Notes under the pieces: generated by a model
Told to the model about the DNA's origin: nothing
Seen by the model: the letters and a program-made list of their open reading frames with translations, nothing else
Databases searched by the model: none
Made by a program: the position numbers and the translations under genes
In this document: positions 52,339 to 60,434 of the stretch, in pieces
Position numbering within the stretch: position 1 is the stretch's first letter
Layout of the letters: every line of letters starts with the position of its first letter
From: CAG-791 sp963593905
Lineage (GTDB): Bacteria > Bacillota > Clostridia > Lachnospirales > Lachnospiraceae
DNA: 64,000 nucleotides
Direction: 5' to 3'
Assembly: GCA_963593905.1 (NCBI GenBank)
Contig: CAVBBL010000011.1
Coordinates: 13,646-77,645, forward strand

Positions 52339-52378
52339 AAAACCGGTGGATCCCTTCCTAATAAGATCCACCGGTTTT
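52339..52378 (-). terminator. Terminator of the glgC-glgD-spoVG unit
   Basis: AAAACCGGTGGATC pairs perfectly with GATCCACCGGTTTT around a 12-nt loop. On the minus strand it is followed by TTTGTGTTTTTTT. Confidence 0.92.
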
Positions 52379-52414
52379 ACTTTTACTGATTCCAATGCTG
52401 ACTGACTAAGTATG

Positions 52415-52690
52415 CTATGCCTCTGCTGTCTCCTCGGCCAAAGTCCTCTCATACTGCCGCAGAATCGCCTCTTCTATCATCGTGCGCGTATCTACTGTGA
52501 TCGGATGTGCGATATCCCTGTATTCGCCGTCTGCCGACTTCTTGCTCGGCATTGCCACGAACAGCCCTTTCTCGCCCTCAATGACCTTGATGTCGTGAAT
52601 TACGAATTCGTTGTCGACAGTGATGGAAACCACCGCCTTCATTTTGCCGTCCTTCGCAATTTTGCGTACTCTAACATCTGTTACCTGCAT
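52415..52690 (-). CDS. spoVG: SpoVG, RNA/DNA-binding regulator (91 aa)
   Basis: Small conserved protein affecting sporulation, division and virulence genes in Bacillota. It starts MQVTDVRVRKIAKDGKMKAV and continues VSITVDNEFVIHDIKVIEGE, then GLFVAMPSKKSADGEYRDIA and HPITVDTRTMIEEAIL, all classic SpoVG. The acidic C-terminus (YERTLAEETAEA) is short. CGGAGAATGTT precedes the ATG. It lies 21 bases after glgD, a gap too small for its own promoter, so it is probably read with glgCD. Presence supports a Bacillota host but not sporulation by itself. Confidence 0.97.
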   Translation of the reverse strand: MQVTDVRVRKIAKDGKMKAVVSITVDNEFVIHDIKVIEGEKGLFVAMPSKKSADGEYRDIAHPITVDTRTMIEEAILRQYERTLAEETAEA

Positions 52691-52711
52691 AACATTCTCC
52701 GTTCTATTACA

Positions 52712-53830
52712 TTACATATTGTAGCGATCGCTCTTTTCTACGACGATCTTCACGCCGTTTTCTCCCTTGTAGCAAGCGTTCGCCTGTAATGTATCACGGC
52801 TCTCCACAATGCAGTTTTCGATGTAGGTATTGTCGCCTATGTAGACGTCATTTAAGATGATAGAATTGCGGATCACGCAATTATTGCCTACATAAACCTT
52901 TTGGAACAGGATGGAATTCTCCACCGTTCCGTTTACGATACAGCCGCTGGCCAGCAGGCTGTTCTTTACATTGGTGCCCACATTATATTTTGCAGGGGGC
53001 AGGTCCAATACCTTGCTGTTGATGTAGGGATACTGTTTGAAGAAGTAATCCCGAACCTCAGGCTTCAGGAAGTCCATATTGGTGCGGTAGTAATCCTCTA
53101 CGGATGCGATGTTGCTCCAATACTCCTTAATCTTGTAACCATAGATCTTCTTCATATTCTTATAGCGAATCAGGATATCCTGCACCAGATCGTATCTTCC
53201 CTCTTGCTGGCTTCTCTCCAGCAGCTCGATGAGCTGACGGCGGCGGATTACGTAGATACCGCAGGAGACGGTATTCGTCTTTGCCACGATGGGCTTTTCC
53301 TCGAACTCCTCGATTCTGGACTCTTCGTTCATCCGAAGGATACCGAATCTCTCCAGATTGGAGCCGGCGGGCATATCCTTGCAGACCACGGTGATGTCCG
53401 CTTTCTTTGCAATATGGTACTCCAGGACTTTATTGTAGTCCATCTTGTAGACGCAGTCACCGGAAGCGATCACCACATAGGGTTCATGAGAATTCTTTAA
53501 GAATTTCATGTTCTGCGCAATGGCATCGGCAGTACCTCTGTACCAGCTGCTGCTCTCTCTGGTCAGGGCCGGCGTGAACAGGAACATACCACCCTGCTTT
53601 CTGCCGAAGTCCCACCACTTAGAGGAGCTAAGATGCTCGTTAAGACTGCGTGAATTGTACTGTGTCAGAACCGCCACCTTCTGAATATGGGAGTGCTCCA
53701 TATTACTCAGGGCGAAATCAATGCTGCGGAAACTGCCTGCTACAGGCATTGCGCATACGGCGCGCTTGACGGACAGCTCTCTCATACGGTTGCTGTTGCC
53801 GCCTGCCAGAATAATTCCTATTGCTCTCAT
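52712..53830 (-). CDS. glgD: GlgD, regulatory-type ADP-glucose pyrophosphorylase subunit (372 aa)
   Basis: Partner of GlgC in glycogen precursor synthesis. The nucleotidyltransferase start is MRAIGIILAGGNSNRMRELS; the catalytic-type loop lacks the GGxGxRL form and has GGNSNRM instead, as in GlgD. VKRAVCAMPVAGSFRSIDFA follows. The C-terminal left-handed beta-helix has VENSILFQKVYVGNNCVIRN. It overlaps the glgC stop by four bases, indicating coupled translation and a hetero-oligomer. The missing canonical loop implies a regulatory rather than fully catalytic role, as known for B. subtilis-type GlgD. Confidence 0.95.
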   Translation of the reverse strand: MRAIGIILAGGNSNRMRELSVKRAVCAMPVAGSFRSIDFALSNMEHSHIQKVAVLTQYNSRSLNEHLSSSKWWDFGRKQGGMFLFTPALTRESSSWYRGTADAIAQNMKFLKNSHEPYVVIASGDCVYKMDYNKVLEYHIAKKADITVVCKDMPAGSNLERFGILRMNEESRIEEFEEKPIVAKTNTVSCGIYVIRRRQLIELLERSQQEGRYDLVQDILIRYKNMKKIYGYKIKEYWSNIASVEDYYRTNMDFLKPEVRDYFFKQYPYINSKVLDLPPAKYNVGTNVKNSLLASGCIVNGTVENSILFQKVYVGNNCVIRNSIILNDVYIGDNTYIENCIVESRDTLQANACYKGENGVKIVVEKSDRYNM

Positions 53831-55101
53831 CTGCGTTCACCTGCCTTTACCAGACTCTTTCCGCTCTCCAGGCGGCCATCGGGATAATCCTCTTCCTGCG
53901 TCTCACCGCTGATCAGTACATTCTTGCCGATGCTGACATGATCCGGCACGACGGTCTTCTCTGCGATGACGGTCAGACCGTCCCGATAGATGGAAGGTGC
54001 TGTCTCATTGTCCACCAGCTCTCCTTCACCTACGATGACGTTGCTGCCCACCACGGCTTCCTCTGCCACAATGGCTTTGGTCATCTGCGTATTCTCACCG
54101 ATCACGGAATTATTCATAATAATGGAATCCCGAACCACGGCGCCTTCACCGATGGTGACACCGCAGCCGATGACAGAATTATAGACCTTGCCGTAGATCT
54201 CGCTGCCCTCGCCGATGATGGAGCGCTCCGTCTCGCTGTTGGCGCCCATGTACTGCGGCGGCAGTGCGGTGCTGCGGGTATAAATCTTCCAATATTCCTC
54301 ATAGAGGTTGAATTCCGGCACGATGTCGATCAGCTCCATATTGGCTTCCCAATAGGAGGTCAGTGTTCCCACATCCTTCCAATAGCCGTTGAACTCGTAA
54401 GCATACAGAGGCATACCGTTATCTCTGCAATACGGAATGACATGCTTACCAAAGTCCAGTCCGGGCTGTGAAGCATTGGCGATCAGGGCATCCTTTAAAG
54501 CTTTCCAGGAGAAGATGTAGATACCCATGGAAGCCAAATTGCTGCGGGGATGCTCCGGCTTCTCCTCGAAGTCGGTGATCCGCTGCTCATCATCGGTAAT
54601 CATGATGCCGAATCTCTTAGCCTCTTCCATAGGCACGGGCATAACGGCGATGGTGACATCAGCGCCCTTTTCCTTATGGAAGTCCAGCATTGCTTCATAA
54701 TCCATCTTGTAGATATGATCGCCGGACAGGATCAGCACATAATCCGGATGGAAGGTCTCCATATAATCCAGATTCTGGTAAATAGCATTGGCGGTACCTG
54801 TGTACCACTCGCTGTTCTCACTCTTTTCATAAGGAGGGAGAATGGTTACACCGCCTACATTCTTATCCAGATCCCACGGAATACCGATACCGATATGTGT
54901 GTTCAAACGCAGCGGCTGGTACTGGGTGAGTACGCCTACTGTATCCACACCGGAATTAATGCAGTTGCTCAGCGGGAAGTCAATGATTCTGTACTTTCCA
55001 CCAAAGGACACGGCTGGTTTCGCCACCTTGGAAGTCAATATACCAAGTCGACTTCCCTGGCCGCCAGCCAGAAGCATGGCAATCATTTCTTTTTTAATCA
55101 T
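53827..55101 (-). CDS. glgC: Glucose-1-phosphate adenylyltransferase GlgC (424 aa)
   Basis: Makes ADP-glucose from glucose-1-phosphate and ATP, the committed step of glycogen synthesis. It has MIKKEMIAMLLAGGQGSRLG with the canonical GGxGxRL loop, KPAVSFGGKYRIIDFPLSNC, then EWYTGTANAIYQN and the catalytic ILSGDHIYKMDY. The C-terminal beta-helix follows (SIIGEGSEIYGKVYNSVIGC). ATG 55101 is preceded by GAGGTGATAACG; a GTG at 55110 is the alternative. A promoter is seen at 55181-55209. No glgA or glgB is in the window. Confidence 0.97.
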   Translation of the reverse strand: MIKKEMIAMLLAGGQGSRLGILTSKVAKPAVSFGGKYRIIDFPLSNCINSGVDTVGVLTQYQPLRLNTHIGIGIPWDLDKNVGGVTILPPYEKSENSEWYTGTANAIYQNLDYMETFHPDYVLILSGDHIYKMDYEAMLDFHKEKGADVTIAVMPVPMEEAKRFGIMITDDEQRITDFEEKPEHPRSNLASMGIYIFSWKALKDALIANASQPGLDFGKHVIPYCRDNGMPLYAYEFNGYWKDVGTLTSYWEANMELIDIVPEFNLYEEYWKIYTRSTALPPQYMGANSETERSIIGEGSEIYGKVYNSVIGCGVTIGEGAVVRDSIIMNNSVIGENTQMTKAIVAEEAVVGSNVIVGEGELVDNETAPSIYRDGLTVIAEKTVVPDHVSIGKNVLISGETQEEDYPDGRLESGKSLVKAGERR

Positions 55102-55180
55102 CGTTATCACCTCAGACCGTTTTTTCGCACAGTACTTTCTGTAATTCCATAAATTTACAGTTTCTTCTGTCGATAGTTAG

Positions 55181-55209
55181 ATTATAACACAGCGCTTTGC
55201 TATTGAAAA
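55181..55209 (-). promoter_or_regulatory. Promoter of glgCD-spoVG
   Basis: On the minus strand TTTTCA (55204-55209) and TATAAT (55181-55186) are 17 bp apart. The -10 is perfect, the -35 weak. Confidence 0.65.
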
Positions 55210-55438
55210 CATTTCTGTGTATTTTTTATGTATGTTTTTCACAATTTACATTGTCTATAGTTTCTTTTTTTGTGAAATAGTTCTATTCTCGCCGACAGCC
55301 GATGCAGGTATCCCCTTTCTGCGTCCTCTTCCCCTTGTATTTTGCGGTCCGAACCGGATTTTTTGTGGTAAACTATGTTCGAAAGAAAGTTATAAGCAAT
55401 GTCTCACAATGACAGTGCAATATCTGTTAACAGGTTGC

Positions 55439-55472
55439 GTACAGCCGCCGGCCAAGGGAGCGGGTCCTGTAC
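55439..55472 (+). other. Unassigned hairpin upstream of murC
   Basis: GTACAGCCGC pairs with GCGG-GTC-CTGTAC, leaving a three-base bulge and an 11-nt loop (CGGCCAAGGGA). It lies about 70 bases before murC in the 442-bp gap between glgC and murC. It does not match a riboswitch I know. No T tract follows, so it is not a terminator. The rest of the gap is AT-rich and empty. Confidence 0.45.
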
Positions 55473-55543
55473 CACACTCTACATAATATTAAGTTGAAAA
55501 TATATGATCAGCCTCCTACACTGATCAGGAAATGAGGGAGTTT

Positions 55544-56941
55544 ATGTATCAGATTGATTTTTCCAAGCCTATCCATGTCTATTTCGTCGGCATCGGCGGT
55601 ATTTCCATGAGCGGTCTGGCGGAGATTCTGCGAAGCCGGGGCTTTGCGGTATCCGGTTCCGACAGACAGGAATCTGCCGTCACGAAAAAACTGACCGCCC
55701 AGGGCATCAAAGTCTATTATGGACAGCGGCAGGAAAATATCACCTCCGACATCGATCTGGCCGTCTTTACCAGCGCCATTCATCCGGATAATCCGGAATA
55801 TATCGCCGTGCAGAATCTCGGTATTCCCATGCTCACCAGAGCCCAGCTTCTGGGAGAGATCATGCGCAACTATGCCCTGCCTGTAGCGGTCAGCGGCACT
55901 CACGGCAAGACCACCACCACATCCATGCTCTCGGAGATCCTGTTGGCGGATGACACCGATCCCACGCTCTCCATCGGCGGCATGTTAAAGAGCATCGGCG
56001 GCAATGTCCGGGTGGGGCACTCCGATTACTTTGTCACAGAAGCCTGCGAATACACCAACAGTTTCCTGAGTTTCTTTCCAAAGCTCAGTATCATTCTGGA
56101 TATCGATGCGGATCACCTGGATTTCTTTAAGGACCTGGCAGACATTCGCCATTCCTTCCGGCGCTTTGCACAGCTTCTTCCCGCTGAGGGCTGTCTGGTG
56201 ATCAACAGCGATATTCCCGATGTAGAGGAGATTGCAGGTGACCTGCCCTGCCACGTTCTCTTCTATGGCTCCTCACCGGAAAGCAGCGCTTACTATCCCA
56301 CGGATATCGTCTACGATGATCACGCTCATCCCAGCTTCTGCCTCCACAGCACCAACCCTCTGACCGGGGAAGTGCTGTCCCAGGAGGTACGTCTGACCGT
56401 TCCCGGAGAGCACAATGTCTACAACGCCATCGCCGCCCTGGCCGCCGCAGACTTAATGGGGATCCCCCGCAGCGCCTCTGTCCCTGCACTGGCAGGTTTT
56501 AAGGGCACCGACCGCCGCTTTGAGTACAAGGGCACCCTTCATGGCGTCACCGTCATCGACGACTATGCACATCATCCCACGGAGATCCGCGCCACCCTGA
56601 CAGCGGCAAAGAATTACCCCCACAACACCCTTTGGTGTGTCTTCCAGCCCCACACCTATACCCGCACCAAGGCACTTTTACCTGAATTTGCAGATGCCCT
56701 TTGCCTGGCAGATCAGGTAGTATTGGCGGATATCTATGCAGCCAGAGAGACCGATACCCTGGGTATCAGTTCCGAAACCCTGCAGCAGGAGATCATAAAG
56801 CGAGGCGGAAAATGCAGCTATTTTGACAGTTTTGAAAAAATAGAAGAATTTCTCTCGGCAAATTGCACCAAAGGGGATTTGTTGATAACCATGGGTGCGG
56901 GAAATGTCTATCAGATTGGGGAAAATCTCCTTTCCCGATAG
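55544..56941 (+). CDS. murC: UDP-N-acetylmuramate--L-alanine ligase MurC (465 aa)
   Basis: Adds the first amino acid to UDP-MurNAc in peptidoglycan synthesis. The Rossmann-like start is MYQIDFSKPIHVYFVGIGG with ISMSGLAEIL. The ATP loop VSGTHGKTTTTSMLSEILL is near residues 115-130, and NSFLSFFPKLSIILDIDADH carries the central-domain signature. VIDDYAHHPTEIRATLTA is the substrate-side motif. GAGGGAG is four bases before ATG 55544; an in-frame ATG at 55532 is equally possible. It is followed by a cluster of DnaA boxes and the dnaD gene. Confidence 0.96.
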   Translation: MYQIDFSKPIHVYFVGIGGISMSGLAEILRSRGFAVSGSDRQESAVTKKLTAQGIKVYYGQRQENITSDIDLAVFTSAIHPDNPEYIAVQNLGIPMLTRAQLLGEIMRNYALPVAVSGTHGKTTTTSMLSEILLADDTDPTLSIGGMLKSIGGNVRVGHSDYFVTEACEYTNSFLSFFPKLSIILDIDADHLDFFKDLADIRHSFRRFAQLLPAEGCLVINSDIPDVEEIAGDLPCHVLFYGSSPESSAYYPTDIVYDDHAHPSFCLHSTNPLTGEVLSQEVRLTVPGEHNVYNAIAALAAADLMGIPRSASVPALAGFKGTDRRFEYKGTLHGVTVIDDYAHHPTEIRATLTAAKNYPHNTLWCVFQPHTYTRTKALLPEFADALCLADQVVLADIYAARETDTLGISSETLQQEIIKRGGKCSYFDSFEKIEEFLSANCTKGDLLITMGAGNVYQIGENLLSR

Positions 56942-56943
56942 AT

Positions 56944-57057
56944 TTATCCACATTCTCCCCCTTATCCCCATGTGGTTAACGTGGATAAACTTGTGGAAAA
57001 AAGAAGTCGAATTCCTCACTTTTTTCACAGACATCCACCTTTTCCACATTTTCCACA
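56944..57057. promoter_or_regulatory. Cluster of DnaA-box-like sequences
   Basis: One perfect TTATCCACA (56944-56952), near matches TTATCCCCA (56962), TGTGGTTAA (56971), CGTGGATAA (56980) and TGTGGAAAA (56992), and two abutting TTTTCCACA (57040 and 57049). At least seven sites in 114 bp, in both directions. It begins three bases after the murC stop and ends about 60 bp before the candidate dnaD promoter. Confidence 0.8.
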
Positions 57058-57115
57058 GGAAACAGGACAGTCTGCCGCCCTGTCGGAAGCTGATTTTTTC
57101 TCGGCACTTTGTCTA

Positions 57116-57144
57116 TTTCACCGAAAAAAAACCTGTGCTATACT
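57116..57144 (+). promoter_or_regulatory. Candidate promoter of dnaD-dnaI-prs
   Basis: Extended -10 TGCTATACT (hexamer 57139-57144) with a weak TTTCAC 17 bp upstream (57116-57121). It lies just after the DnaA-box cluster. Confidence 0.5.
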
Positions 57145-57210
57145 GCGGCTTGTTCGAAACCAGATAAACGAATAATCAATATAAAATCATTTAGAAAAGC
57201 CGGTGCTGAC

Positions 57211-57290
57211 CGCAAAACGGACAGCAAACCATCTTTCCTGTTTCGTTTTCATTTCAAATGAAAATAGGAAATTTGGTTTGCAGTTTTCGC
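57211..57290 (+). other. Long imperfect hairpin in the dnaD leader
   Basis: CGCAAAAC, GCAAACCA and TTTCCT on the left pair with AGGAAA, TGGTTTGC and TTTTCGC on the right. The tip is a perfect TTTTCATTT-C-AAATGAAAA palindrome (57246-57264). It ends about 35 bases before the dnaD start and no T tract follows. Possible RNA structure or protein site. Confidence 0.5.
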
Positions 57291-57323
57291 AGCGTCCGCG
57301 GCGCATGAAGAATGGGGATTACT

Positions 57324-58163
57324 ATGGGGACTTTACAGGTTTACAGCAAAAACACGGAGGAGACCTCCGTTTCCAATGTATTTATCGACGAGTATATGAA
57401 AGATGCCAACGACGCACAGATCAAGGTCTATCTGTATCTGGTGCGCATGATGCATGCCGGCCGTTCCACCAGCATTGCAGATATGGCTGATCAGTTCAAT
57501 CACACAGAGAAGGAAGTACTCCGTTCCCTGACCTATTGGGAAAAGAAGGGACTGGTTTCCCTGAATTATGATGCAAAGGGAGATCTCACCGGTATCCATC
57601 TGTGCGAGGCAGGCAGTATGCCCTCTGCCAATGCGGGACGGGAAAACCTTTCCGTTACCCCTATGGCGCAGACAATGCCCCTGACACAGACGGTGACCCA
57701 GACCCTTGCTTTCCCCACTGTTTCCGCAGAAGCACCGGCAGGAGAGGAGGAAGAGGCCTTAGCTTCCTTCCGGGCAGATGCTAACCGGGCAGAGCTTTTA
57801 TTCATTATAGAGCAGTATCTGGGCAAGCCCCTGTCTGTCTCTGAAATCAAGTCCGTCTATTACATTTCTGCGCAACTGCATTTCAGTGATGATCTCATCG
57901 ACTATCTGATGCAGTACTGTATCGACAGAGGCAAAAAGGACTTCCGCTACATTCAGAAGGTAGCGACGAACTGGGCAGAAAACGGCATCACCACCCCCAA
58001 GCAGGCAGAGCGGCGGGCACCCTCTCTTTTAGCACAGAATAAGAGTACCCGCAGCAATGACATGTATCGTCAGAATACCAGACAGAAGGTAAATCCCTTC
58101 AACCAGTTCCAGCAGCGTGATTTCGATTACGATGAGTTTGAGAGAGAGCTGCTGAGCAACTAA
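57324..58163 (+). CDS. dnaD: DnaD-domain replication initiation protein (279 aa)
   Basis: Primosome component that helps load the replicative helicase after DnaA acts. The N-terminal winged-helix region starts MGTLQVYSKNTEETSVSNVF and has DANDAQIKVYLYLVRMMHAG. A Thr/Gln/Pro/Ala-rich linker follows (about residues 105-150). The C-terminal DnaD domain has LLFIIEQYLGKPLSVSEIKS and QYCIDRGKKDFRYIQKVATN with W-A-x-N-G-I. ATG 57324 follows GGGGA; an in-frame ATG at 57312 is an alternative. The helicase-loader gene follows after 22 bases. Confidence 0.92.
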   Translation: MGTLQVYSKNTEETSVSNVFIDEYMKDANDAQIKVYLYLVRMMHAGRSTSIADMADQFNHTEKEVLRSLTYWEKKGLVSLNYDAKGDLTGIHLCEAGSMPSANAGRENLSVTPMAQTMPLTQTVTQTLAFPTVSAEAPAGEEEEALASFRADANRAELLFIIEQYLGKPLSVSEIKSVYYISAQLHFSDDLIDYLMQYCIDRGKKDFRYIQKVATNWAENGITTPKQAERRAPSLLAQNKSTRSNDMYRQNTRQKVNPFNQFQQRDFDYDEFERELLSN

Positions 58164-58185
58164 GGCAGTTTAGAAGGAGTACAGA

Positions 58186-59166
58186 TTGGCACTCACCAGA
58201 GAACAATACGACAGCATTCTGCAGAGTTATACACAAAAGCAGGACCTCCACCGGCGCCAGTTGGAAAAGCGCCGGAGAGAGGTCTATTTGCATGTCCCGG
58301 AATACCGGGCGTTGGACGAAGAGGTTCCTGCCCAGGGCATGGCCCTGCTGCGGGCCCGTCTGGCCGGCAAGGATACCTCCTCCCTTCCTCTTAAGGAGGA
58401 CATCGCCAAAGTAGCCGCTAAAAAGGAGGCCATGCTGACCGCCAACGGCTATCCCGCTGACTACCTATCCCCGGTCTATGACTGTCCGGACTGTAAGGAT
58501 ACCGGCTTTATAGAGGGAAGGAAATGCCATTGCTTCCGAGCTCAGGAGACCGCTATTCTCTATGATCAGTCCGGCATTCAGGATCTGGCCAGGCAGAAGA
58601 ATTTCTCCTCTCTCTCCGATGACTTCTATCAGGGAGATGACTATGTTTGGTTTCAGAAGCGCGTGCAGGATGCAAAAGAATTTGTGAGAAGTTTCCCGAA
58701 AAACTATCGCAATTTCTATTATTATGGTAATGTAGGTACGGGCAAAACCTTCCTTTCCATCTGTATTGCCCACGAGCTCATCGAAAGAGGCTACAGCGTC
58801 CTGTATTTCAGTGCCGTATCTCTTTTTGAGAAGCTCTCCTCCTACACCTTTAATATAGAAAAAAAGCACTTGCTGCGGGAGCTGCAGGAGGATCTCTACA
58901 ACTGTGATCTGTTGATCATCGATGACCTGGGAGCAGAGCTTGCCAATAACTACGTGAATTCTGCCCTGTTTTCCTGCTTAAATGAGCGGGATTTACGCCG
59001 CAAGTCGACGATTATTTCTTCCAATAAGAGCCTGAATGAGCTGCGGATGACCTATTCCGAACGAATCTCATCCAGGATCAGCGGTCAATATGAAGTATGT
59101 AAGTTTAGCGGTCCGGATCTCCGGGTCATACTAAAACGGCGTTCCATAACTTCCACAAGAAAGTGA
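58186..59166 (+). CDS. DnaI/DnaC-like helicase-loader ATPase (326 aa)
   Basis: AAA+ ATPase that loads the DnaB-type helicase. The start is TTG at 58186, set by AAGGAG six bases upstream; no ATG is nearby. The N-terminal part carries a zinc-type cluster, YDCPDCKDTGFIEGRKCHCF. Walker A is YGNVGTGKTFLS (about residue 180), Walker B is LLIIDDLGAELAN, and STIISSNKSLNELRMTYSER with RISSRISG marks sensor 1 and the arginine finger. It is encoded between dnaD and prs, all on the plus strand, likely one operon downstream of the DnaA boxes. Confidence 0.93.
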   Translation: MALTREQYDSILQSYTQKQDLHRRQLEKRRREVYLHVPEYRALDEEVPAQGMALLRARLAGKDTSSLPLKEDIAKVAAKKEAMLTANGYPADYLSPVYDCPDCKDTGFIEGRKCHCFRAQETAILYDQSGIQDLARQKNFSSLSDDFYQGDDYVWFQKRVQDAKEFVRSFPKNYRNFYYYGNVGTGKTFLSICIAHELIERGYSVLYFSAVSLFEKLSSYTFNIEKKHLLRELQEDLYNCDLLIIDDLGAELANNYVNSALFSCLNERDLRRKSTIISSNKSLNELRMTYSERISSRISGQYEVCKFSGPDLRVILKRRSITSTRK

Positions 59167-59177
59167 GGATTTTTCCA

Positions 59178-60383
59178 ATGCAAAGAAGAGAAGAGAAACG
59201 TAATCTGGAGTCCATTCCGGTAGGCTCTCTGGGGCTGATTCCCCTGGAAGGCTGCGCAGCCATCGGCAAGGAAGTGGATAACTACCTGATCAAATGGAGA
59301 GCAGAGCGTGAGAGCGAGCACAAAAACAGCCTTGCCTTCGCCGGCTACCAGCGTCCTTCTTATGTAGTCAACTGCGATGTCCCCCGTTTCGGTACCGGTG
59401 AGGCAAAGGGTGTCCTGCGCCAGTCTGTCCGGGGCATGGACCTCTATATCATGGTAGATGTGGTGAACTACAGCATGACCTACTCTCTCTTCGGACAGAC
59501 CAATCACATGTCCCCCGACGACCACTACCAGAACTTAAAGCGTATTATCGCCGCTGTAGGCGGCAAGGCCAGACGTATCACCGTCATCATGCCCTATCTC
59601 TATGAGAGCCGTCAGCACAACCGCACCCAGAGAGAGTCCTTAGACTGCGCTATCGCCCTGCAGGAGCTGGTGCGCATGGGTGTGGACAATATCATTACCT
59701 TTGACGCCCACGATCCCCGTGTACAGAACGCCATTCCTTTGAGCGGCTTCGAGACCGTACAGCCCGCTTATCAGTTCATCAAGAGTCTGCTCCACAGCGT
59801 TCATGACCTGCAGATGGATTCCGACCACATGATGATCATCAGCCCGGACGAGGGCGGCATGAAGCGTGCTGTCTACATTGCCAATGTCCTGGGACTGGAT
59901 ATGGGTATGTTCTACAAGCGCCGTGACTATACCAGAGTCGTCAACGGCCGCAATCCCATTGTTGCCCATGAGTTCCTGGGCTCCAGCGTAGAAGGCAAGG
60001 ACATGATCATCATTGATGACATGATCTCCTCCGGCGACAGTGCCCTGGAAGTAGCTGCTGCCTTAAAGAAGCGCAAGGCCAGAAGAGTTTTCATCTTCTC
60101 CACCTTTGGCCTTTTCACCGCCGGTCTTTCCCGTTTTGACGAGGCCTATGAGCAGGGTATCGTAGATCTGGTACTGACCACCAATCTGATCTACCAGACA
60201 CCGGAGCTCCTGGAGCGCCCCTGGTATGTGAGCTGTGATCTGAGCAAATACATCGCTTACATCATCGATACCTTAAACCACGACAGTTCCATCAGTGATC
60301 TGCTCAATCCCAATGACCGCATTACCAACATCGTATCCCGTTACAAAGAAGCACAGGAGAGCGGAAACTGGGAGCAGTTCTAA
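59178..60383 (+). CDS. prs: Ribose-phosphate pyrophosphokinase, long type (401 aa)
   Basis: Makes PRPP from ribose-5-phosphate and ATP for nucleotide, NAD and amino-acid synthesis. The flexible loop region has PYLYESRQHNRTQRESLDC. The metal-binding motif is ITFDAHDPRVQNAI (about residue 172-185), followed by MMIISPDEGGMKRAVYIANV. The PRPP loop is MIIIDDMISSGDSALEVAAA (about 275-295). The protein is about 85 residues longer than the common 315-residue enzyme, with an N-terminal extension and insertions, a form found in Clostridia. ATG 59178 has GAGG nine bases upstream; a GTG at 59163 overlaps the previous gene. Confidence 0.93.
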   Translation: MQRREEKRNLESIPVGSLGLIPLEGCAAIGKEVDNYLIKWRAERESEHKNSLAFAGYQRPSYVVNCDVPRFGTGEAKGVLRQSVRGMDLYIMVDVVNYSMTYSLFGQTNHMSPDDHYQNLKRIIAAVGGKARRITVIMPYLYESRQHNRTQRESLDCAIALQELVRMGVDNIITFDAHDPRVQNAIPLSGFETVQPAYQFIKSLLHSVHDLQMDSDHMMIISPDEGGMKRAVYIANVLGLDMGMFYKRRDYTRVVNGRNPIVAHEFLGSSVEGKDMIIIDDMISSGDSALEVAAALKKRKARRVFIFSTFGLFTAGLSRFDEAYEQGIVDLVLTTNLIYQTPELLERPWYVSCDLSKYIAYIIDTLNHDSSISDLLNPNDRITNIVSRYKEAQESGNWEQF

Positions 60384-60389
60384 GAACTT

Positions 60390-60427
60390 AAAAAGAACCG
60401 ACTGTATGAATACAGTCGGTTCTTTTT
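60390..60427. terminator. Bidirectional terminator between prs and the unknown membrane protein gene
   Basis: AAAAAGAACCGACTGTA pairs perfectly with TACAGTCGGTTCTTTTT around GAAT-type loop bases. It serves both convergent genes. Confidence 0.95.
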
Positions 60428-60434
60428 CTTTGTG

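Noticed and set aside
56944..57057. Chromosomal replication origin (oriC)
   Set aside because: Origins in this group lie next to dnaA-dnaN, which are absent here. The box cluster is kept as a finding but not called an origin.
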